From assembly GCA_945918815.1 (NCBI GenBank), contig CAMEIU010000138.1, forward strand, positions 1-5,575: 5,575 nt of DNA, read 5' to 3'. The notes beneath the pieces are model-generated. The model did not search any database and was not told where the DNA came from. It saw nothing but the letters and a program-made list of their open reading frames with translations. The stretch's first letter is position 1. Every line of letters begins with the position of its first letter. Source of the stretch: an uncultured Clostridia bacterium (GTDB taxonomy: Bacteria; Bacillota; Clostridia; Oscillospirales; Oscillospiraceae). Made by a program: the position numbers and the translations under genes. Below, one piece after another: positions 1-5,575 of this stretch.

Positions 1-1
1 G

Positions 2-2218
2 AAACCGGAGGAGATCGCGCTGCCTGTGGTTCATCCCAAGCTTTGGAGCGCGGAACAGCCCAATCTATACCGGCTGGAGATTCTGGTCCGGGATGAAACC
101 GGCCGCTGTGCGGAAACCGTGTGGGAGCAAGTGGGGTTCCGCCGGTTTGAAATCAAGGACGGCCTGATGCTGCTCAACGGGAAACGTATCGTATTCCGGG
201 GCGTGAACCGGCATGAGTTCTCCGCCGCTTCCGGTCGGTGTGTGACCGAGGCAGAGACCGAACAGGATATCATCACCATGAAGCAGCACAACATCAACGC
301 CGTTCGCACCAGCCACTATCCCAACCAGAGCTTCTTCTACCGGCTATGCGACCGGTACGGCCTGTATGTCATGGACGAAATGAATCTGGAAGCCCACGGT
401 TCCTGGAGCCTTCTGGATGCCGGACAAATCCGGCCGGAGCAGCACGTCCCGGGAGACAACCCTCTGTGGAAGGAAGCGCTCCTGTGCCGGGCAGAGGCCA
501 TGTACCAGCGGGACAAAAATCATCCCTGTGTGCTGATTTGGTCCTGCGGCAACGAATCCTACGGTGGGACCAATCTCCTGGAGGTCAGTCGGTATTTTCA
601 CCGGGTAGATACCAGACCGGTACACTATGAAGGCGTGACCATGGACGCCCGCTATCCGCAGACCTCGGATATTTTCAGCAACATGTATTTTCCCGCGGAG
701 CAGATTCGGGAAAGGCTGGCGCAGGATTCCAGCAAGCCGGCCATCAGCTGCGAGTACGGCCATGCCATGGGCAACGCCTTCGGTGTCCAGCAGCGGTATG
801 TTGACCTGACCGAGCAGATCCCGGCCTACCAGGGAGGCTTTATCTGGGACTACATGGACCAGGCCTTGACCTGGCACGATTCTTCCGGACGGGAATTCCA
901 GGCCTACGGCGGCGACTTCGGCGACCGGCCCCATGACGGAAATTTCAGCGGCAATGGGCTGGTCTATAGCAAGGACCGGCTGCCATCCCCCAAAATGCAG
1001 GAGGTCAAGTATCTCTACCAAGCTCTGCAGGCTTCCATCGGGGATGGGACGGTTACGGTGACCAACCGTTCTCTCTTTACCAACAGCGACCGCTATTCCT
1101 GCATCGTACAGCTTTTGCGCCAGGGGCTTCCAATAGAGGAGGCTGCGCTGGACACCCATGTGCCGCCCGGAGAGGCGGAAACATATCCGCTGCCGCTTTG
1201 GCCGTTGGAACCAGATGCGGAGTACACCGTAATCGTGTCGTTCCGGCTGCGGGAAGATACAAGCTGGGCGAAGGCCGGATATGAGGTGGCGTTTGGGCAG
1301 AAGACCCTTGGAGCAGTGCGGCAGCGGCAGTGGAAGGCCGGTAACTTGGAGGTCGTGGACGGCGGTTGGAATATCGGCGTACACGGCAAGGATTTTCACC
1401 TGCTGTTTTCCAAGCTGCAGGGCGGTCTGATCTCCTACCGGCGGGCAGGACGGGAGCTGCTGCGGGCCATGCCCAGGCCCAGCTTCTGGCGTGCGCCCAC
1501 GGACAACGACCGGGGATGGCAGGAGCCGTTCCTCTCCGGCCAATGGAAGCTGGCAAGCCTTTATCAGCAGCCGGAATTCCGCCGGATGGAGCAGGGAGAC
1601 CACTGGGTCCGAATCCGCTTCGCGGTCCGTCTGGGGACCCAGCCTGAAACGGTCTGCGGTCTTTCCTACCGGGTGCTGGACACCGGCGTGGTGGAAGCGG
1701 AGCTGGACTATGACGGCGGCTTCGGCGGACCCATGCCGGAATTTGGGCTGTGTATGACCATGGACTCAGACTTTTCCAGCCTGCGCTGGTACGGGCCTGG
1801 GCCGGCGGAAACCTACTGTGACCGAAAGCTGGGCGGAAAAATCGGCATCTACAAAGGACGCGTGACCGATCAGATGGCCGCATACCTGAAACCGCAGGAA
1901 TGCGGAAATCACACCGACGTCCGCTGGGCTTCCGTGACGGATGCGTGCGGCGTGGGGCTGTTGTTTCAGGCAGACCGCATGGATTTTTCAGCCCTGCCCT
2001 ATACGCCCCATGAGCTGGAGCACGCGGCCCATGCCATCGAATTGCCCCCTGTATATGAGACGGTCATTCGTGTCTCGGCACGGCAAATGGGCCTGGGCGC
2101 GGACGACAGCTGGGGGGCAAAACCGCAGCCGGAGGCGTTTTTGCCGTCCGGCCCCATGCGGTTCCGCGTTGCATTCCGCGGAATTGGAGGTACAGAAGAC
2201 GATGAAGCTTTGGTATAA
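2..2218 (+). CDS. LacZ-type GH2 beta-galactosidase, 5'-truncated
   Basis: This enzyme hydrolyses terminal beta-D-galactose from oligosaccharides with retention of configuration. The frame is open from base 2, so the start lies upstream; the GTG at 26 is an internal valine. The visible part is 738 residues. Aligned from memory to E. coli LacZ (about 1020 aa), roughly 275 N-terminal residues are missing, that is the sugar-binding sandwich and most of the next domain. Counting from base 2, the TIM barrel shows SHYPN (His105), Mg-ligand motif NLEAHG (Glu130, His132), acid/base Glu185 in WSCGNES, nucleophile Glu251 in CEYGHAMGN, and GGFIWDYMDQ (Trp282). The C-terminal LacZ domains follow, with RAPTDNDRG (497-505), GPGPAETYCDRK, and GADDSWGA carrying the active-site Trp704 (LacZ Trp999). 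All key residues are present and no frameshift is seen. The long LacZ-type C-terminus argues against beta-glucuronidase or beta-mannosidase. The real substrate may be a galactosylated plant oligosaccharide rather than lactose. The stop overlaps the next gene's start by 17 nt. Confidence 0.95.
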   Translation, partial: KPEEIALPVVHPKLWSAEQPNLYRLEILVRDETGRCAETVWEQVGFRRFEIKDGLMLLNGKRIVFRGVNRHEFSAASGRCVTEAETEQDIITMKQHNINAVRTSHYPNQSFFYRLCDRYGLYVMDEMNLEAHGSWSLLDAGQIRPEQHVPGDNPLWKEALLCRAEAMYQRDKNHPCVLIWSCGNESYGGTNLLEVSRYFHRVDTRPVHYEGVTMDARYPQTSDIFSNMYFPAEQIRERLAQDSSKPAISCEYGHAMGNAFGVQQRYVDLTEQIPAYQGGFIWDYMDQALTWHDSSGREFQAYGGDFGDRPHDGNFSGNGLVYSKDRLPSPKMQEVKYLYQALQASIGDGTVTVTNRSLFTNSDRYSCIVQLLRQGLPIEEAALDTHVPPGEAETYPLPLWPLEPDAEYTVIVSFRLREDTSWAKAGYEVAFGQKTLGAVRQRQWKAGNLEVVDGGWNIGVHGKDFHLLFSKLQGGLISYRRAGRELLRAMPRPSFWRAPTDNDRGWQEPFLSGQWKLASLYQQPEFRRMEQGDHWVRIRFAVRLGTQPETVCGLSYRVLDTGVVEAELDYDGGFGGPMPEFGLCMTMDSDFSSLRWYGPGPAETYCDRKLGGKIGIYKGRVTDQMAAYLKPQECGNHTDVRWASVTDACGVGLLFQADRMDFSALPYTPHELEHAAHAIELPPVYETVIRVSARQMGLGADDSWGAKPQPEAFLPSGPMRFRVAFRGIGGTEDDEALV
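2186..2190 (+). promoter_or_regulatory. Ribosome binding site of the GH95 gene
   Basis: GGAGG lies 11 nt before the ATG at 2202, inside the last codons of the GH2 gene. The spacing is longer than ideal. Together with the 17-nt gene overlap, this suggests that GH95 translation is at least partly coupled to GH2 translation. It supports 2202 as the start, because no better start with conserved GH95 sequence exists upstream. Confidence 0.6.
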
Positions 2219-4502
2219 GGAGCCGGCAACCTGCTGGACGGAAGCGCTGCCGGGCGGAAACGGCCGCCTGGGCGTCATGGACGACGGCGGAATTGGCGTG
2301 CAAACCATGTGGCTCAACGAGGACACGTTCTGGTCCGGATATCCCAATCGCCTGGACTGCGATTCCAAGGCAGCACAATTTGAAAAGATCCGTTCTCTGG
2401 TGGAAGCCAGGGATTACGGCGCAGCGCAGGCGCTGTTTGAGCAGGAACTGAGCTTCCAGCCCAGCGCGTCCTATGAGCCGCTGGGGACGCTGAATCTAGC
2501 GTACCCGGAGGAGCAGGGCGCGTACATCCGAAGCCTGGATCTGGATCAGGCCCTATTGCGGGTGGACCACGGCGAACTGCACCGGACGCTGCTGGTCTCT
2601 CATCCGCACCAGGTTCTGGCACTCCGTCTTACAGCGGACCATGAAGGGCGTGTTTCGGTCAAGCTGCGGCTGGATGCGCCTCTGCGGCATGAGACGGCTG
2701 CGGAACCTACGCAGTTGCGTATGCTGGTACAAGCCCCATCGTTGACCGAGCCGGATTATAGTCATGAGCTGGCCGAACCGGTGCAGTATTACGATGTGCA
2801 GGAACACAGGGGAATCCGCGCCGCTGTTGTGGTCCGCGTACGGCATAAGGGCGGCTCCCTGGTGCAGAAGGAGGATGAACTGTGGCTGGAGGGCGCTGAC
2901 GAAGCCCTGGTACTCCTGGCGGCCCGCACCAGCTTCCGGGGCTTCGACCGTCTGCCGGATACGCCAGAGGAAGTCCTTTGGAGGCAGTGTGCAGCTGATT
3001 TAGACGCAGTCCCGGATTATGAAACGCTTTTGGCTGCCCATATGCAGGACTATCAAACGTATTTCCACCGGGTCCGGCTGCAATTGGACGGCACCGGCAG
3101 GGATGACCTGCCGACAGGCCAGCGTCTGCGGGAGTTTGATCCGGCAGCGCCGGATATGGGACTGTACAGTCTGCTGTTCCAGTATGGCCGGTATCTGATG
3201 ATCGCCGGTTCCAGGCCGGGAACGCAGGCGATGAATCTGCAGGGTATCTGGAACGCACAGATTCGTCCCCCCTGGAGCAGCAACTACACCGTCAACATCA
3301 ATACCCAGATGAACTACTGGCCGGCGCTGTCCTGCAACCTGGCGGATATGCAGCTGCCGCTGGTGGAACTGGTGCGCGAATTGGCGGACGCCGGGCGGGA
3401 CACCGCGCGGCGCTTGTACGGTGCGCCGGGGTTTGTGGTCCATCACAATACAGACCTGTGGCGGATCTCCTGGCCCGTCGGGAACCACAGCTCCGGCTGC
3501 ACAGGCTATGCGTTCTGGAACATGTCGGGAGCCTGGCTCTGCGGTCCGTTGTTTGAACGATATTCCTATACTCTGGACCGGTCTTTTTTGGCGCAGACAG
3601 CCTACCCGATTATGAAGTCGGCAGCGGAATATCTGCTGGCAATGCTGACCGAAGACAAGGACGGTACGCTGATTGTCAGCCCGGCGACTTCGCCGGAGAA
3701 CGGGTTTCTCCACCAGGGAAAGCGGTACTGCTTGGACCGCACCAGCGCCATGTCCATGGCCATCGCAAGGGAATTGTTCCAAAACTGCATCACCGCATGT
3801 GAGACGCTCCACATCGACGAAGCCTGGGCAGAGGAGCTGCGGCATGTATGGAAGCGCCTCAAGCCCTACGGAATCGATGCCCGTGGTGCGCTGATGGAGT
3901 GGCATGAAGCCCATGAAGAGGCCGAACCGCACCACAGGCACATCTCCCATTTGTACGGCGTGTATCCCGGCAGACAGATCACAAGGGAGGATTCGCCGGA
4001 ATGGATGGATGCCTGCCGCCGGTCTCTGGAACTGCGGGGCGATGAAGGAACGGGCTGGAGTCTGGCCTGGAAGGTGTGCCAGTGGGCGCGGCATGGAGAC
4101 GGAGACCGGGCACTGCGCCTGCTGAATATGCAGATGCGCCTGGTGGAAGAAGTCCAAACCAACTATGCCCGCGGCGGCAGCTACGCCAACGGCTTCTGCG
4201 CCCACCCTCCGTTCCAGATTGACGGAAACTTCGGACTCACAGTCGGTGTGGCGGAAATGCTGCTGCAAAGCGATCCTGAGACGATCAAGCTGCTGCCGGC
4301 GCTTCCTGCCATGTGGCCGTCAGGCTCCGTGGAGGGGCTCTGTGCCATGGGGCGCGTGACAGTAGACGTTCGCTGGTCCAACGGCAGCGGCAGCGTCTGC
4401 CTGCGTACGGATCTGTCTCAAACCAGACGCCTTTGCCTGCCGGATGGGCGGCGTATTCCGATTCAACTGGAACCTGAACAGCCTTTCCGGCTGGATTGGT
4501 AA
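2202..4502 (+). CDS. GH95 alpha-L-fucosidase / alpha-L-galactosidase family enzyme
   Basis: This inverting exo-glycosidase of 766 residues, a normal length for GH95, removes terminal alpha-L-fucose (classically alpha-1,2-linked to galactose) or the related alpha-L-galactose. The ATG at 2202 is chosen because family sequence begins at once: MKLWYKEPA, then EALPGGNGRLG (14-24) and NEDTFWSG (39-46). The frame is open further upstream to 1941, but that part only shadows the GH2 gene. An N-terminal beta-sandwich (about 1-270) and linker lead into the (alpha/alpha)6 barrel: LQGIWN, then VNINTQMNYW with Asn365/Asn367 (Asn421/Asn423 in Bifidobacterium AfcA), HHNTDLW (414-420), SPEN with Glu499 (AfcA general acid Glu566), HRHISHLYG, GDEGTGWSLAW, and FQIDGNFG with Asp674 (AfcA Asp766). 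The catalytic set is complete. No signal peptide or membrane segment is seen, so it is probably cytoplasmic. Residue 363, two before the catalytic Asn pair, is Thr rather than the His of AfcA, so L-galactose specificity is possible. Confidence 0.94.
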   Translation: MKLWYKEPATCWTEALPGGNGRLGVMDDGGIGVQTMWLNEDTFWSGYPNRLDCDSKAAQFEKIRSLVEARDYGAAQALFEQELSFQPSASYEPLGTLNLAYPEEQGAYIRSLDLDQALLRVDHGELHRTLLVSHPHQVLALRLTADHEGRVSVKLRLDAPLRHETAAEPTQLRMLVQAPSLTEPDYSHELAEPVQYYDVQEHRGIRAAVVVRVRHKGGSLVQKEDELWLEGADEALVLLAARTSFRGFDRLPDTPEEVLWRQCAADLDAVPDYETLLAAHMQDYQTYFHRVRLQLDGTGRDDLPTGQRLREFDPAAPDMGLYSLLFQYGRYLMIAGSRPGTQAMNLQGIWNAQIRPPWSSNYTVNINTQMNYWPALSCNLADMQLPLVELVRELADAGRDTARRLYGAPGFVVHHNTDLWRISWPVGNHSSGCTGYAFWNMSGAWLCGPLFERYSYTLDRSFLAQTAYPIMKSAAEYLLAMLTEDKDGTLIVSPATSPENGFLHQGKRYCLDRTSAMSMAIARELFQNCITACETLHIDEAWAEELRHVWKRLKPYGIDARGALMEWHEAHEEAEPHHRHISHLYGVYPGRQITREDSPEWMDACRRSLELRGDEGTGWSLAWKVCQWARHGDGDRALRLLNMQMRLVEEVQTNYARGGSYANGFCAHPPFQIDGNFGLTVGVAEMLLQSDPETIKLLPALPAMWPSGSVEGLCAMGRVTVDVRWSNGSGSVCLRTDLSQTRRLCLPDGRRIPIQLEPEQPFRLDW

Positions 4503-4508
4503 GGAGGG
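4501..4508 (+). promoter_or_regulatory. Ribosome binding site of the GH43-like gene
   Basis: AAGGAGGG sits 7 nt before the ATG at 4515 and starts within the GH95 stop codon (TAA, 4500-4502). This is a near-perfect Shine-Dalgarno sequence that fixes the start and predicts strong translation within the shared transcript. Confidence 0.85.
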
Positions 4509-4514
4509 CTTCGC

Positions 4515-5369
4515 ATGACAAGAGAACAAATACAGATACGGGATCCCTTTGTTTTTGTGGAGGAAGACGTCTATTACCTGTTTGGGACTACGGACCGGGA
4601 CCCCTGGAACCAGGGCGCGGGCTTTCAATGCTACCGCTCCAGGGATCTTGTCCATTTTGATGGCCCGTATCCCGCGTTTACGCCGCCGAAAGACTTCTGG
4701 GCCGACCGGAATTTCTGGGCGCCGGAGGTCCACCGGTATCGCGGCGCGTACTATATGTTTGCCAGCTTTTTTCGCAAGGGCATGCACAGGGGAACCCAGA
4801 TTCTCAAGGCGGACCGGGTCATAGGGCCCTATGAACCCCTGACAGACAAGCCTTATACCCCAGCGGATTGGGACTGCCTGGACGGCACCTTTTATAAAAA
4901 GGACGGGAAAATTTACAGCGTGTTTGTGCACGAATGGCTCCAGATCAAGGACGGGTCCATGGAATTGGTGGAGCTGTCTCCGGATCTGACCCATGCGGTC
5001 ACGCCGCCCAGGACGCTGTTCCATGGATCCGACGCTCCCTGGGTGCGGCCGGTCAATCACCAGGAAGGTTTGTTCGTAACGGACGGTCCGTTCCTGTGGG
5101 ACATGCAGGACGGCCGCCTGGCCATGCTCTGGTCCAGCGGCGGAGAAGCTGGCTATGCCTTGGGCGTCGCCTACTCCGCCGGCAGTATCGAAGGTCCATG
5201 GATTCAAGAGGAACGTCCCCTATTTACCGGAGACGGCGGACATGGAATGATTTTCAGGCGCATGGACGGGAAGCTGGCGCTGGCGATCCATTGCCCGAAT
5301 CAAACGCCAAATGAACGTCCACGGTTCTTTGAGGTTCAGGAGATTGCAGGCAAATTACGCCTGGCATAG
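4515..5369 (+). CDS. GH43-like five-bladed beta-propeller glycosidase
   Basis: The protein has 284 residues and is a compact single-domain member of the GH43 fold, a group of mainly arabinofuranosidases, xylosidases and some galactosidases. IQIRDPFVF near the N-terminus carries the likely general base Asp10. NFWAPEVHRYRGAYYMF (67-82) is the typical second-blade signature, and CLDGTFYKKDGK supplies the likely pKa-tuning Asp123. The general acid is normally a Glu in an E-G/A-P motif. Here the matching segment is VTDGPFLW with Asp190, followed by LAMLWSS, GGHGMIF and AIHCPN, which resemble a GH43 subgroup common in fibre-degrading gut bacteria. No signal peptide and no carbohydrate-binding module are present, so it is probably cytoplasmic and acts on short oligosaccharides. 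It lies 12 nt after GH95 with its own strong ribosome binding site. Family placement is firm. Substrate and subfamily are not determined, and arabinofuranosidase or xylosidase is only the default guess. Confidence 0.88.
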   Translation: MTREQIQIRDPFVFVEEDVYYLFGTTDRDPWNQGAGFQCYRSRDLVHFDGPYPAFTPPKDFWADRNFWAPEVHRYRGAYYMFASFFRKGMHRGTQILKADRVIGPYEPLTDKPYTPADWDCLDGTFYKKDGKIYSVFVHEWLQIKDGSMELVELSPDLTHAVTPPRTLFHGSDAPWVRPVNHQEGLFVTDGPFLWDMQDGRLAMLWSSGGEAGYALGVAYSAGSIEGPWIQEERPLFTGDGGHGMIFRRMDGKLALAIHCPNQTPNERPRFFEVQEIAGKLRLA

Positions 5370-5371
5370 GG

Positions 5372-5378
5372 AAAGGAG
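5372..5378 (+). promoter_or_regulatory. Ribosome binding site of the isomerase gene
   Basis: AAAGGAG ends 5 nt before the ATG at 5384, within the 14-nt gap after the GH43-like stop codon. It fixes the start of the last gene. The gap is too short for a terminator plus promoter, so the gene is read from the same transcript. Confidence 0.8.
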
Positions 5379-5383
5379 TCACC

Positions 5384-5575
5384 ATGAAACGATCTGAAAT
5401 CAACAAAGCACTGAGGGAACTGGAAGCCATGTGCCGGAAGGAGCACTGCTACCTGCCGCCCTTCTGCCATTTCACCCCGGAGCAGTGGCAGGAAATCGGC
5501 CACGAGTATGACGAGGTCCGGGACTGCATGCTGGGCTGGGATATCACCGACTACGGCCTGGGCGACTTTGACAAG
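5384..5575 (+). CDS. D-lyxose ketol-isomerase family protein, 3'-truncated
   Basis: Only the first 64 residues are in the window. The start MKRSEINKAL, the LPPFCHFTPEQW stretch and the EYDEVRDCMLGWDITDYG and GDFDK segments match the N-terminus of the D-lyxose isomerase family (EC 5.3.1.15), a cupin-fold, metal-dependent sugar isomerase of about 225-230 residues. Characterised members convert D-lyxose to D-xylulose and often D-mannose to D-fructose, and some accept L-ribose. The cupin metal ligands lie beyond the window, so activity cannot be judged. Its place as the last visible gene of a glycosidase operon suggests that it handles a monosaccharide freed by the preceding enzymes, or one carried with the same substrate. 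None of those families typically releases lyxose, so the true substrate may be mannose or another aldose. The family call rests on recognised N-terminal motifs only. Confidence 0.85.
   Translation, partial: MKRSEINKALRELEAMCRKEHCYLPPFCHFTPEQWQEIGHEYDEVRDCMLGWDITDYGLGDFDK

Noticed and set aside
26..28. GTG as the true start of the GH2 gene
   Set aside because: The frame is open to the window edge, the upstream codons continue plausibly, and a LacZ-type enzyme needs about 275 more N-terminal residues.
344..1603. A 419-residue open frame on the - strand opposite the GH2 gene
   Set aside because: Its translation shows no recognisable domain and runs antisense to a clearly conserved GH2 enzyme. 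Long antisense frames are expected in GC-rich coding DNA.
1941..2201. N-terminal extension of the GH95 gene to an upstream ATG
   Set aside because: These 87 codons are a frame-shifted reading of the conserved GH2 C-terminus. GH95 family similarity begins exactly at the ATG at 2202, which has GGAGG upstream.
2742..2760. TTGACC followed by GATTAT as an internal promoter
   Set aside because: The two elements are only 6 nt apart, far from the 16-18 nt needed, and they lie inside the conserved GH95 coding region.
3000..4268. A 422-residue open frame on the - strand opposite the GH95 gene
   Set aside because: It covers the most conserved GH95 catalytic region on the other strand, resembles no family I know, and has no convincing ribosome binding site or partner gene.
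4320..5207. A 295-residue open frame on the - strand across the GH95/GH43 junction
   Set aside because: It spans two well-supported genes and their ribosome binding site in antisense, and no recognisable protein family is seen.

Overview
The window is an uninterrupted stretch of four genes on the + strand, packed as one operon fragment for breaking down plant- or host-type oligosaccharides. In order they are a LacZ-type GH2 beta-galactosidase (5' end cut off by the window edge), a GH95 alpha-L-fucosidase-family enzyme, a small GH43-like beta-propeller glycosidase, and the first 64 codons of a D-lyxose/D-mannose isomerase-family cupin. Coding covers almost everything. GH2 and GH95 overlap by 17 nt, and the next two junctions have gaps of 12 and 14 nt. 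No stretch over 300 bases lacks a gene. I see no promoter, terminator, RNA gene, repeat array, mobile element or CRISPR, so the operon's promoter must lie upstream of the window.

The GC-rich coding, strong AGGAGG-type ribosome binding sites just before the ATGs, and tightly coupled glycosidase genes without Bacteroidetes-style lipoprotein signal peptides suggest a Bacillota (Clostridia-like) gut or plant-fibre bacterium. This is inferred from style and family resemblance. No taxonomic marker gene is present.

The GH95 and GH43 proteins start directly with catalytic-domain sequence and have no signal peptide. They probably act in the cytoplasm on short oligosaccharides brought in by a transporter encoded elsewhere. 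The three glycosidases would remove terminal L-sugars (GH95), beta-galactose (GH2) and probably pentose or similar residues (GH43). The isomerase would then feed an aldose to a ketose for phosphorylation. That set fits side-chain removal from fucosylated/galactosylated hemicellulose (xyloglucan, complex xylan) or pectin side chains, but the exact substrate cannot be read from the sequence.

Nothing here is clearly a new kind of biological system. The points worth checking are substitutions at functional positions: a threonine in GH95 at the position that in characterised members bears on L-fucose versus L-galactose specificity, and an Asp in GH43 where the canonical general-acid Glu is expected. 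The isomerase pairing with these glycosidases is the third.
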